Of a stretch of DNA of 13,931 nt, positions 1 to 7,197 are shown in pieces (position 1 is the first letter of the stretch; each line of letters starts with the position of its first letter). A program made the translations under genes and the position numbers. Under the pieces are notes generated by a model, which did not search any database, had not been told where the DNA came from, and saw only the letters and a program-made list of their open reading frames with translations. The stretch is from Coriobacteriales bacterium. Lineage in GTDB: Bacteria; Actinomycetota; Coriobacteriia; Coriobacteriales; UBA8131. The stretch lies in contig JAITEK010000008.1 of the NCBI GenBank assembly GCA_031282085.1, positions 1 to 13,931 on the forward strand, in the 5' to 3' direction.

Positions 1-822
1 GACGAGGTCGCCATCCTCTCAGACATCCAGGGCATCGAGGACTTCCTGGGCGACATGGACTTCAAGGTCTGCGGCACCGAGAAGGGCATCACCGCCCTGC
101 AGATGGACAACAAGGCCAAGGGCCTGAACATCGACATCCTCGCCGCGGCGCTTGCCCAGGCGAAGGAGGGTCGCGCCTTCATCCTCGGCAAGATCACCGA
201 GGCCATCAGCGAGCCGCGTGCCGACCTGAGCCCCCACGCACCGCGCATCATCTCCATCCAGATACCGGTCGACCGTATACGCGACATCATTGGCACGGGC
301 GGCAAAGTCATCCGTGGTCTGCAGGAGGAGACAGGAGCGACCATCGAGGTCGCCGAAGACGGCACGGTCTACATCGCGTCGAAGGACACCGGCGGCATCG
401 AGGCGCAACGGCGCATCGAGCAGATCATCAAGGTGCCGGAGATCGGCGAAGAGTACCTCGGCCGTGTGGTCTCCATCCAGAGCTTCGGCGCTTTCATCGA
501 GATACTGCCCGGCAAGGACGGCCTGCTCCACATCAGTCGCGTGGCCAACGGCCGCATAGGCAAGGTTGAGGACGTGCTGAGCATAGGCGACGAGCTGAAG
601 GTGAAGATCATCGACATCGATGACAACTCCAAAGTCTCGCTCGACCGTCTCGACAAGCCCGATGCCCCCGAAGGTTACACGCCGCCTGCCCGCGACGACC
701 GCGGCCCACGCCGTGACGATCGGGGCGGCCGCGGAGGCGGTGGCGGCAGACGCGACTTTGGCGGACGCTCCGGCTCCGACCATCGCTCAGAGGACGAGCG
801 TCGTCCCCGGAGAAGGCACTAA
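1..822 (+). CDS. pnp: Polynucleotide phosphorylase, C-terminal part (5' end outside window)
   Basis: PNPase is a phosphorolytic 3'-to-5' exoribonuclease that degrades mRNA in the cytoplasm, usually as a homotrimer. The reading frame is open from base 1; the first codons read DEVAILSDIQGIEDFLGDMDF, typical of the end of the second RNase PH core domain. Next come a helical stretch, a KH RNA-binding domain with its GxxG-type loop (IIGTGGK, codons 96-102 of the visible part) and an S1 domain (about codons 149-220, with GRVVSIQSFGAFIEILPGKDGLLHIS). The protein ends in a roughly 50-residue Arg/Gly/Asp-rich tail (repeated RDDRG, a run of Gly, final RRRH) that looks disordered and RNA-binding. About 273 residues are visible; the family is usually 700-750, so about 60% is missing to the left. 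The M16 peptidase gene follows after 13 nt, suggesting co-transcription. Identification is secure. Confidence 0.97.
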   Translation, partial: DEVAILSDIQGIEDFLGDMDFKVCGTEKGITALQMDNKAKGLNIDILAAALAQAKEGRAFILGKITEAISEPRADLSPHAPRIISIQIPVDRIRDIIGTGGKVIRGLQEETGATIEVAEDGTVYIASKDTGGIEAQRRIEQIIKVPEIGEEYLGRVVSIQSFGAFIEILPGKDGLLHISRVANGRIGKVEDVLSIGDELKVKIIDIDDNSKVSLDRLDKPDAPEGYTPPARDDRGPRRDDRGGRGGGGGRRDFGGRSGSDHRSEDERRPRRRH

Positions 823-835
823 AGGCGTGCCTGCC

Positions 836-2101
836 ATGTTCTACCAGCAGAGCATCCTCAGCAATGGAGTGACTGTCATAACCGAGCGCATGGAGGCTGT
901 GCGCTCGGTTTCTGTCGGGGTGTGGTTCAAGGTCGGCTCACGCGACGAGAACCCCGAGAACGCGGGTATCTCACACTTCATGGAGCACATGATGTTCAAG
1001 GGCACCGCCCGCCGCGACGCCTTTGCCATCTCTCAGGACTTCGAGTCCATCGGAGCTGAACAAAACGCCTTCACCTCCAAAGAGTACACGTGCTACTACT
1101 CGCGCTTCATCGACGAGCGGCTCGGCGAGATCATGGACATCCTCGGCGACATGGTCACTTCCTCGGTCTTTGCCCAGGAATCCATCGACTCGGAGCGCGA
1201 GGTCGTCATCGAGGAGATCGCCCGCAGCGAGGATACGCCGGACGACTACATCTACGAGCTGTTCACGGACGCGACCTTCCCCAGCCATCCGCTTGGGCGA
1301 CCCATCATCGGCACCCGTGAGATAGTGGGGGCCTTTGAGCATAAGGACTGCCTAGCCTATCGTGACCAGCACTACCACGCTGATAACTGCGTGGTTGTCG
1401 CCAGCGGCAATGTCGACCACGCGGCCTTTGCGGCCCTTTGCGAGCAGCATCTTGCAAAGCTGCCGCGCGGCACGCGCAACGCGCGAGACATCGTGGAGGA
1501 GCAGACGCGCAAACCCTTCGCCGTCATGCAGAAGGAGACCGAACAAGCCCACATCATCTACGGCATGCCCGGCATCCCACTGGGCGACGATGACCGCTAC
1601 GTCGGTGCGCTGTTGGACAGCGCCCTGGGCGGTGGTATGTCCTCACGTCTGTTCCAGGAGGTGCGCGAGAAGCGTGGGCTCGCCTACGCCGTCTACGCCA
1701 CGACGATGCCCTACGTCGGCGCCGGACAGTTCGTCGTCTACGCAGGGACGCGGCCGACCAACATCGAGGAGGTCTTGTCCATCACGCGTCGCGAGCTGGG
1801 CGCGGTCGCCTCGGGCGGACTGAGCACCGATGAACTCGAGCGCGTGCGCGAGTACGTGATAGGCCACATCGTGCTTTCCATGGAATCCACTTCGCAGCGT
1901 ATGCTGCGACTGGGCAAGAGTGCGGTAAGCGACCTTGAGCTGCTCTCCCTCGACGAGGTCATCGCGCGCTACCGTGCGGTCACCCTCGCGGACATACAGC
2001 GGGTCGCCGAGCGCGTACTCAGCCAAACGCCCACCGTGGCAATCATCAGCCCCCGCGAGGAAGCCGAGGTCACCGCCTCGCTGACCTCGCTTCTCTCATA
2101 A
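836..2101 (+). CDS. M16 family zinc metallopeptidase (processing-peptidase-like, MlpA/YmxG type)
   Basis: This is a zinc-dependent M16B (pitrilysin superfamily) endopeptidase of 421 residues, a usual length for the bacterial group related to mitochondrial processing peptidase. The inverted zinc motif HxxEH is present as HFMEH (His47, Glu50, His51), and the distal Glu ligand is in VVIEEI (Glu126/127), about 76 residues on. The C-terminal half carries the conserved GGGMSSRLFQEVREKRGLAY segment. No signal peptide is visible, so it is probably cytoplasmic; its substrate is unknown. The frame is open further upstream, but homology begins at MFYQQSILSNGVTV. ATG 836 has AAAGG ten nt upstream; an in-frame GTG at 827 sits ten nt after GGAGAAGG (809-816) and would add only three residues, so either is possible. 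It lies between pnp and dapB, as in Bacillus, where the homologue is next to pnpA. Confidence 0.93.
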   Translation: MFYQQSILSNGVTVITERMEAVRSVSVGVWFKVGSRDENPENAGISHFMEHMMFKGTARRDAFAISQDFESIGAEQNAFTSKEYTCYYSRFIDERLGEIMDILGDMVTSSVFAQESIDSEREVVIEEIARSEDTPDDYIYELFTDATFPSHPLGRPIIGTREIVGAFEHKDCLAYRDQHYHADNCVVVASGNVDHAAFAALCEQHLAKLPRGTRNARDIVEEQTRKPFAVMQKETEQAHIIYGMPGIPLGDDDRYVGALLDSALGGGMSSRLFQEVREKRGLAYAVYATTMPYVGAGQFVVYAGTRPTNIEEVLSITRRELGAVASGGLSTDELERVREYVIGHIVLSMESTSQRMLRLGKSAVSDLELLSLDEVIARYRAVTLADIQRVAERVLSQTPTVAIISPREEAEVTASLTSLLS

Positions 2102-2130
2102 GCAGAGGGAAAGGAACAACGAGAAGACCT

Positions 2131-2931
2131 ATGATTCGAGTGGTAGTAAGTGGCTTTCGGGGTCGCATGGGCGACCAGGTCGTGCGTGCGGTTACAGCCC
2201 AGGATGATATGGAAGTGGTCGGTGGTTACGACCCCGTGCTCGCCTCGGGTTCCGTTGAGCTGGACGGCGTGGCGGTGGCTCCCGCCTTTGCCGACCTTGC
2301 CTCTGCCCTTGAGGCGGCCAGGCCGGATGTGCTTGTGGACTTCACCGCGCCGAGTGCCGTTGAGGGTAACCTCCGCGTGGCGCTTGCCGCAGGCGTAGAC
2401 TGCGTGGTGGGTACAACGGGTCTTACGTCTGAGAAGCTCGAGGAGCTTGCCGCGCTCGCTCCCGAGGAGACGACGCTCTTCCACGCGCCGAACTTCACGC
2501 TCGGCGCCGTGTTCATGATGGCCTTTGCCGAGAAGGCCGCCCGGTACTTCCCGGACGCTGAGGTCATCGAGTTCCACCACAACGGCAAGAAGGATGCCCC
2601 CAGCGGCACGGCTCTCACTACGGCCCTTGCAATCGCGCGGGCGCGTAACGAGGCGCGTATCACCACCAGCGCGCCGGGGCGCGAGACCGAACTGCCTGGG
2701 CGCGAGGGTGCACGTGGCGCCGACGTTGAAGGCGTGCCCGTACACGCCGTGCGCTCCAACGGCTTTGTCGCGCATCAGGAGGTCATCTTCGGCTCGCCCG
2801 GCGAGACGCTGACCCTTCGCCACGATTCCATCGATCGGGCGGCCTATATGCCTGGCGTGCTTTTGGCGATACGTGAGGTGGGGGCGCAACGCGGCCTCAT
2901 CATCGGCCTCGACAAGCTTCTGGACCTGTAA
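2131..2931 (+). CDS. dapB: 4-hydroxy-tetrahydrodipicolinate reductase
   Basis: DapB reduces 4-hydroxy-tetrahydrodipicolinate with NAD(P)H, giving tetrahydrodipicolinate in the diaminopimelate/lysine pathway. The 266-residue product has the normal family length. Visible motifs are the N-terminal nucleotide-binding loop GFRGRMG (residues 8-14), VDFTAPSA (69-76), VVGTTG (92-97), APNFTLG (119-125) and the catalytic segment EFHHNGKKDAPSGTA (147-161), whose His149 and Lys153 match the catalytic His and Lys of the Escherichia coli enzyme. ATG 2131 is preceded by GAGAAG (2121-2126) and by AAAGGAA further up. The stop overlaps the next start (TAATG, A at 2931 shared), so translation of the aspartate kinase is probably coupled. 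No riboswitch-sized leader exists before this gene, which suggests it is transcribed with the genes upstream. Confidence 0.97.
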   Translation: MIRVVVSGFRGRMGDQVVRAVTAQDDMEVVGGYDPVLASGSVELDGVAVAPAFADLASALEAARPDVLVDFTAPSAVEGNLRVALAAGVDCVVGTTGLTSEKLEELAALAPEETTLFHAPNFTLGAVFMMAFAEKAARYFPDAEVIEFHHNGKKDAPSGTALTTALAIARARNEARITTSAPGRETELPGREGARGADVEGVPVHAVRSNGFVAHQEVIFGSPGETLTLRHDSIDRAAYMPGVLLAIREVGAQRGLIIGLDKLLDL

Positions 2932-4182
2932 TGACGCAACTGGTCGTCATGAAATTCGGCGGCACCTCGCTGGCCAGCGCAAGCGCGCGCGAGCAGCTCG
3001 CCACACGCGTTGCTGAGGAGCGCGCGCGGCTCCGTACCCGTCATCGTGGTCTCGGCTATGGGGCGCAAAGGCGAGCCCTACGCGACCGACACGCTGTTGT
3101 CGCTTGTGGACGGCACGCATTGCGACGCGCACGAGCTCGACCTGCTCATGAGCACCGGCGAGCTTATCTCGGCTGTCGTGGTCGCCGCGCTCCTCAGCGA
3201 GAAGGGCATGCCGGCCCGCGCGCTGACCGGTAGCGACGCCGGCATCCTCACCAACAGCGAGAGCGGTAACGCGACGATACAGGCGATAGACACCACAGCC
3301 CTCAAGGCCCTGTTGAGCGCGGGATACATCCCCGTCGTCGCCGGGTTCCAGGGTGTTGATGAGAGCGGCGTCCTTCACACACTTGGACGCGGTGGCTCGG
3401 ACACGAGCGCCTGTGCGCTCGGCGTTGCGCTTGAGGCCGAGCGGGTAGATATCTACACCGATGTGGACGGCGTCTACACAGCCGACCCGCGCGTTATCCC
3501 CGAGGCCCAGCCGCTTGAGAGGATCACGGCGGACGAGCTGTTCCAGATGGCCAAGCATGGCTCCAAGGTCGTCCACGCGCCCGCCGCGGAACTCGCACTG
3601 CAAAGCGGGGTGAATATGCGCGTACGCAGCACCTTCAGCGACGCGGAGGGCACCGCGGTGGTCTCCCTCGACGCGTTTCGTCCCGATTCGGTCGCGACGG
3701 CTGTGACCTGCGCCTCGCAGATCACGCGGCTGCGCATCCGCCTTCCGTATGTGAAGGACGACGCGCGGGCGCATATGGAGGCCCAGACGCGGGTATACCG
3801 CCTCATGGCGGACGCGACCATCTCCATCGACATGTTCACGCCGATGAATGACCGCCTCGTGCTGTCCGTCGCACAGGCGCGCGGCGATGAGGCGCGCCGC
3901 GTCCTCGAGGCTGAGGGCTTTGAGGTCGCCGCCCGGGAGAAGCTCGGCAAGGTGACTCTCGTCGGCTCGGGCATGCACGGGGTCCCCGGCGTTATGGCGC
4001 GTGTGGCTCAATGTTTGCTGGAGGCCGGGATAGATGTTTTGCAGGTCGCTGATTCCCATGCGACCATCTCGCTTCTGGTTGGCGAGGAGGACCTCAACGC
4101 CGCCGCTCAGGCGCTTCACCGTGCATTTGGGCTTGAGAGGTACCAAAATCACGCAAGACCTGCTACATTGGGAAGTGAGTGA
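2931..4182 (+). CDS. lysC: Aspartate kinase, reading frame broken by a frameshift near 3021-3028
   Basis: Aspartokinase phosphorylates L-aspartate, the first step to lysine, diaminopimelate, threonine and methionine. The gene starts at ATG 2931 in the dapB stop (TAATG) and reads MTQLVVMKFGGTSLASASAR, with the essential KFGGTS ATP-site motif at residues 8-13. That frame holds homology only to about 3026 and stops at 3233. The rest (GSVPVIVVSAMGRKGEPYATD onward) lies in the frame one base later and runs to the TGA at 4180-4182. It includes the kinase motif GRGGSDTSA and two C-terminal ACT domains (about 3720-4170), the usual site of end-product feedback inhibition. Restored, the protein would be about 417 residues, normal for a monofunctional aspartokinase. 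A TTG at 3010 could start the second frame alone, but that product lacks KFGGTS and should not be active. Intact flanking operon genes and good conservation on both sides favour a sequence or assembly error or a recent mutation over old decay. lysC or dapG would both be fair names. Confidence 0.88.
3021..3028 (+). other. (CG)4 tract at the aspartate kinase frame break
   Basis: Four CG dinucleotides follow GAGGAG and precede GCTCC. Frame 2931 reads EERA up to here; GSVPV continues in the frame one base on. Loss of one CG unit from an original (CG)5, or gain of one base, would both explain the shift. Short dinucleotide runs are prone to slippage and to sequencing or consensus errors. No X XXY YYZ heptamer for programmed -1 shifting is visible, and the shift needed is +1 (or -2). 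Confidence 0.75.
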
Positions 4183-4212
4183 CAGCTTTTGTGCCCTTCC
4201 AAAGGAGTCAGT

Positions 4213-5106
4213 ATGGCAAAGACAGCAGCTTTCGGCCGTTTCATACCGGCCATGATAACGCCCTTCGACGCGAACCTCGTGCTTGATCTTGAGCGCGCGC
4301 AGGAGCTGGCGGTGCGCCTTGTCGACAAAGGCTCGGACGCGCTCATCATCAACGGCACGACCGGCGAATCGCCCACGGTGTTCTACCCGCAGAAGATAGA
4401 ACTGTTCAAAGCGGTTATCGAGGCGGTTGGCGGCCGTGTGCCGATCATAGCGAACGTCGGCGACAATTGCACGGCGGATTCCGTCGAGTTCGCGCAGGAT
4501 GTGGTGCGACTGGGCATCAATGGCGTCATGACGGTGGTACCCTACTACAACAAACCGCCGCAGGAGGGCCTGTACCAGCACTTCAAGCACATTGCCGAGG
4601 CGGTGGAGGTGCCCGTTATCCTCTACAATATCCCCGGACGCTGCGTCATCAACATGGAGGCGGAGACAACGCTGCGGCTTGCCCATGAGCTTCCCAACGT
4701 CGTTGCTATCAAGGAGGCAAGCGGCGACTTCGACCAGATCGGGCGTATCGTTGCCGAGGCCCCCGAGGGCTTTGTGGTCTATTCGGGTGATGACGAGGCG
4801 ACGCTGCCCATCATGGAGCTTGGCGGCTACGGCGTTATCACCACAACGGGCAACGTGGCCCCTGAGCGCATGAAGGAGATCGTGACCGCCATGGCCGAGG
4901 GAGACCATACCCGCGCCCTGGCAGCCCATCTGCGCCTACAGCCGCTGATGAAGGAACTATTCGTCGCTGCCAACCCCATCATGGTAAAGGCGGCCATGCA
5001 ACTTGCCGGCTTTGATTGTGGAGGCGTGCGCCTGCCGCTCGTCGACGCGACGCCCGAACAGCGCACGGAGCTTGAGGAAGTAATGCGTACCGTCGGCGTA
5101 CTCTAG
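4213..5106 (+). CDS. dapA: 4-hydroxy-tetrahydrodipicolinate synthase
   Basis: DapA condenses pyruvate with aspartate semialdehyde through a Schiff base, the committed step to diaminopimelate and lysine. The product has 297 residues, normal for this (beta/alpha)8-barrel family. Visible are GTTGES (residues 48-53, the Thr pair of the proton relay), YYNKP (111-115), LYNIPGR with Tyr138, and AIKEASGD with Lys167, matching E. coli Tyr133 and Lys161. The ATG at 4213 is chosen because AAAGGAG (4201-4207) lies five nt upstream and homology starts at once; an in-frame TTG at 4189 has no such support. The gap to the aspartate kinase stop is 30 nt. A TGC-TACATT element (4161-4169) inside the end of that gene resembles an extended -10 promoter, so dapA may also have its own start. 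The asd gene needed between LysC and DapA is not in the window. Confidence 0.97.
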   Translation: MAKTAAFGRFIPAMITPFDANLVLDLERAQELAVRLVDKGSDALIINGTTGESPTVFYPQKIELFKAVIEAVGGRVPIIANVGDNCTADSVEFAQDVVRLGINGVMTVVPYYNKPPQEGLYQHFKHIAEAVEVPVILYNIPGRCVINMEAETTLRLAHELPNVVAIKEASGDFDQIGRIVAEAPEGFVVYSGDDEATLPIMELGGYGVITTTGNVAPERMKEIVTAMAEGDHTRALAAHLRLQPLMKELFVAANPIMVKAAMQLAGFDCGGVRLPLVDATPEQRTELEEVMRTVGVL

Positions 5107-5109
5107 CCC

Positions 5110-5130
5110 GCCCGCCCCTGCCGGGCCTTT
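5110..5130 (+). terminator. Weak terminator-like hairpin after dapA
   Basis: GCCCG (5110-5114) pairs with CGGGC (5122-5126) around a seven-base loop and is followed by CTTT. The stem is only five pairs and the T run is short, so termination would be partial at best. A second imperfect hairpin lies at 5142-5162 (AGGC-c-GAGC, loop ATT, GCTC-a-GCCT) without a T run. Confidence 0.3.
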
Positions 5131-5162
5131 AGAAGGAAGACAGGCCGAGCATTGCTCAGCCT

Positions 5163-5168
5163 CATAAT
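5163..5168 (+). promoter_or_regulatory. Possible -10 element for rnj
   Basis: CATAAT matches five of six bases of TATAAT. No good -35 hexamer stands 16-18 nt upstream. Transcription from here would begin near 5175, just before the 11-bp stem at 5181-5227. It is supported mainly by position in the 151-nt gap before rnj. Confidence 0.28.
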
Positions 5169-5180
5169 AGATACCGATGT

Positions 5181-5227
5181 TGTCGTGTGACCCATAGAGT
5201 GTAAACACAACACAGCGTCACGCGACA
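5181..5227 (+). promoter_or_regulatory. 11-bp stem-loop in the ribonuclease J leader
   Basis: TGTCGTGTGAC (5181-5191) pairs with GTCACGCGACA (5217-5227). Ten pairs are Watson-Crick and one is a U-G wobble, with a 25-nt loop. The right arm ends 18 nt before the SD sequence (5246-5251). No T run follows, so it does not look like an intrinsic terminator. A role in control of RNase J expression or in mRNA stability is inference from its position. Confidence 0.5.
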
Positions 5228-5245
5228 CACCGGAGACAACAGAAC

Positions 5246-5251
5246 AGGAGG
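5246..5251 (+). promoter_or_regulatory. Ribosome binding site fixing the TTG start of rnj
   Basis: AGGAGG, a full SD match, lies six nt before TTG 5258. It supports the TTG start, and so the basic N-terminal extension, over any internal start. Confidence 0.8.
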
Positions 5252-5257
5252 TACTCC

Positions 5258-7123
5258 TTGGACAGGAGGACATCGTCTAAACAAGCGGTCGCAGTCGACC
5301 GCGCACAGAAGCAAGGCGGCGAACGTTCCAGCCAGAATCGGCAGGACAGCCAACGGCCCGACAAACCGCGTGGCAGGAGGAATGGCGGTTCAAACGGAGG
5401 TTCGAGTGGTGGGCAGAACGGCCGCACAAACGCCAAACGCAGCAGCAAGAAGCCTGATAAGCAGAGGAACAGACTCAAGATAATCCCCCTGGGGGGCCTC
5501 GACGGCATCGGTAAGAACATGACCGTCTTCGAGTACGGCAACGACCTTATCGTCGTGGACGCCGGCCTCATGTTCCCGGATGACGACCACCCCGGCGTGG
5601 ACCTCATCCTGCCGGACTACACCTATCTGCTCGAGAACGCCGATCGTCTGCGCGCCATCATCATCACGCACGGGCACGAGGACCACACGGGCGCCCTGCC
5701 GTATCTGCTCAAGGACCTCGGCACATCCAACGTGCCCATCCTGGGCAGCAAGCTGACCCTGGGCTTCATCGAGGGCAAGTTCGTGGAGCACCGCATCAAG
5801 AACGTGCGCTTCCGCGAGATTCAGGCGGGCGAGCACGTTGCCATTGGAGCCTTCGGCTGCGACTTCTTCAGTGTGAACCACTCCATTCCCGCCTCGCTCG
5901 GTCTGTTCATACGCACGCCGGCTGGCAATGTGCTGCATACGGGAGACTTCAAGCTCGACCAGACGCCCATCGACGGCGTGCATACCGATTATGCCGCCAT
6001 CTCCCGCTTTGCGAAAGCGGGCGTCAATCTTATGCTCTCCGACTCCACCAACGCGAACAATCCCAATTTCACCAAGTCCGAGGCCGAAGTAGGCAAGGCG
6101 CTCAGGCAGATAGTCACCGGGGCCAAGCAACGCGTCATCGTCGCCTCGTTCTCAAGCCACATCCACCGCATCCAGCAGGTTTGCGACGCCGCCGTTGCCG
6201 CGGGCCGCAAGGTTGCCGTTACGGGGCGCTCCATGCTCACCAACACGCGCATCGCGCGCGAGCTGGGTTACCTCAAGGTCGATGAGAAGCTGCTGGTAGA
6301 CGCCTACGTGGCCAAGGATATCCCGCCCGATAAGGTCGTTATCCTCTGTACGGGCAGCCAGGGCGAGCCCCTCTCGGCGCTCGCACGCATGGCAAATGGC
6401 GAGCACCGTACCGTCGACATCGAGCAAGGCGATACCGTCATCATCTCCGCGACGCCCGTGCCAGGCAACGAGAAAGCCGTTACTCGCGTGGTGAACGCGC
6501 TCTCCAAGATAGGTGCGGAGGTCTTTGACAAACAACGGGCACTCGTGCACGTCTCGGGCCACGCGGGAGCCGAGGAGCTCAAGCTCATGCTCGCCCTCGC
6601 GCAGCCCGATCACTTCATGCCCGTGCACGGTGAGGCCATGCACCTGCGCGCCCACGCCAAACTCGCTGAGAGCGTCGGCATCCCCGCGCGCAACGTCTTC
6701 ATCCTCGAGTCCGGCGACACGCTGCTGCTCGACGAGACAGGGGTGAGCAGGGGAGAGCCGGTCGAGAGCGGCATCGTCTACGTGGACGGCTTGTCGGTGG
6801 GCGACATCTCGGCCGTTGTGCTGAAGGACCGCCAGACGCTTGCCAACGACGGTATCGTCACCGTTGTCTGCATGATGCGCCGCCGCGACAGCTCGCCGGT
6901 GGGCAAGCCGGAGGTCATCATGCGCGGCGTGAGCGGGGGAGACGATAGCGAGATCATCGGTGACCTCGTTAACCTGGCGGAGCGCACCGTAGCGCGCTTT
7001 GCCCACGAACACCGCTCGAACCCCAGCTCACTCAAGCGTGCGCTGCGCGAGGAGATCTCCGGCCTGTTGTGGGAGCGTGCTCACAGGCGCCCCATGATTA
7101 TCCCCCTGATAATGGATGTCTAG
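5258..7123 (+). CDS. rnj: Ribonuclease J
   Basis: RNase J is a metallo-beta-lactamase/beta-CASP ribonuclease with 5'-to-3' exonuclease and endonuclease activity, central to mRNA decay and rRNA maturation in many bacteria that lack RNase E. The 621-residue product starts at TTG, fixed by the AGGAGG six nt upstream. Residues 1-72 are a basic, low-complexity tail (Gly, Asn, Ser, Arg, Lys) absent from classic RNase J, which is nearer 555 residues. The catalytic domain begins at LKIIPLGGLDGIGKNM (73-88), the zinc motif HGHEDH is at 138-143, and SFSSHIHR, TGRSML, HVSGHAG and PVHGEAMHL mark the beta-CASP and later metal-binding regions. The C-terminal domain ends in WERAHRRPMIIPLIMDV, typical of the family. 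It shares the cluster with pnp, another RNA-decay enzyme. Only one paralogue is visible here. Confidence 0.96.
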   Translation: MDRRTSSKQAVAVDRAQKQGGERSSQNRQDSQRPDKPRGRRNGGSNGGSSGGQNGRTNAKRSSKKPDKQRNRLKIIPLGGLDGIGKNMTVFEYGNDLIVVDAGLMFPDDDHPGVDLILPDYTYLLENADRLRAIIITHGHEDHTGALPYLLKDLGTSNVPILGSKLTLGFIEGKFVEHRIKNVRFREIQAGEHVAIGAFGCDFFSVNHSIPASLGLFIRTPAGNVLHTGDFKLDQTPIDGVHTDYAAISRFAKAGVNLMLSDSTNANNPNFTKSEAEVGKALRQIVTGAKQRVIVASFSSHIHRIQQVCDAAVAAGRKVAVTGRSMLTNTRIARELGYLKVDEKLLVDAYVAKDIPPDKVVILCTGSQGEPLSALARMANGEHRTVDIEQGDTVIISATPVPGNEKAVTRVVNALSKIGAEVFDKQRALVHVSGHAGAEELKLMLALAQPDHFMPVHGEAMHLRAHAKLAESVGIPARNVFILESGDTLLLDETGVSRGEPVESGIVYVDGLSVGDISAVVLKDRQTLANDGIVTVVCMMRRRDSSPVGKPEVIMRGVSGGDDSEIIGDLVNLAERTVARFAHEHRSNPSSLKRALREEISGLLWERAHRRPMIIPLIMDV

Positions 7124-7138
7124 AGAAACGATGATATG

Positions 7139-7147
7139 TGGTACCCT
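7139..7147 (+). promoter_or_regulatory. Possible extended -10 promoter of the aldolase gene
   Basis: TGG-TACCCT fits the extended -10 pattern TGn-TAnnnT, 16 nt after the rnj stop and 50 nt before the aldolase start. No -35 hexamer is evident. Similar elements stand before the hydrolase gene (11848) and dapA (4161). Confidence 0.35.
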
Positions 7148-7197
7148 ATACAGCAGACTACCGACGCCCCGATTTTGAGTTTTAAGGAGATGCCCCC

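Noticed and set aside
620..835. 72-residue N-terminal extension of the M16 peptidase overlapping pnp
   Set aside because: The frame is open but reads low-complexity sequence in another frame of the PNPase S1 domain and tail; homology and SD support a start at 827 or 836.
2102..2130. Lysine riboswitch or T-box ahead of the lysine genes
   Set aside because: Only 29 nt separate the peptidase stop from dapB, and dapB and the aspartate kinase overlap; there is no room for such a structure.
4189..4212. Upstream TTG start for dapA
   Set aside because: It lacks an SD at proper distance, and would place AAAGGAG inside the coding region; ATG 4213 has this SD five nt upstream.
2947..4929. 660-residue open frame on the minus strand across lysC and dapA
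   Set aside because: It has no recognisable domain and lies opposite well-identified genes; long antisense frames are expected in GC-rich DNA.
7097..7113. Inverted repeat ATTATC-CCCCT-GATAAT as an rnj terminator
   Set aside because: It lies inside the last codons of rnj, which encode a conserved C-terminus (IIPLIMDV), is AT-rich and has no T run after it.
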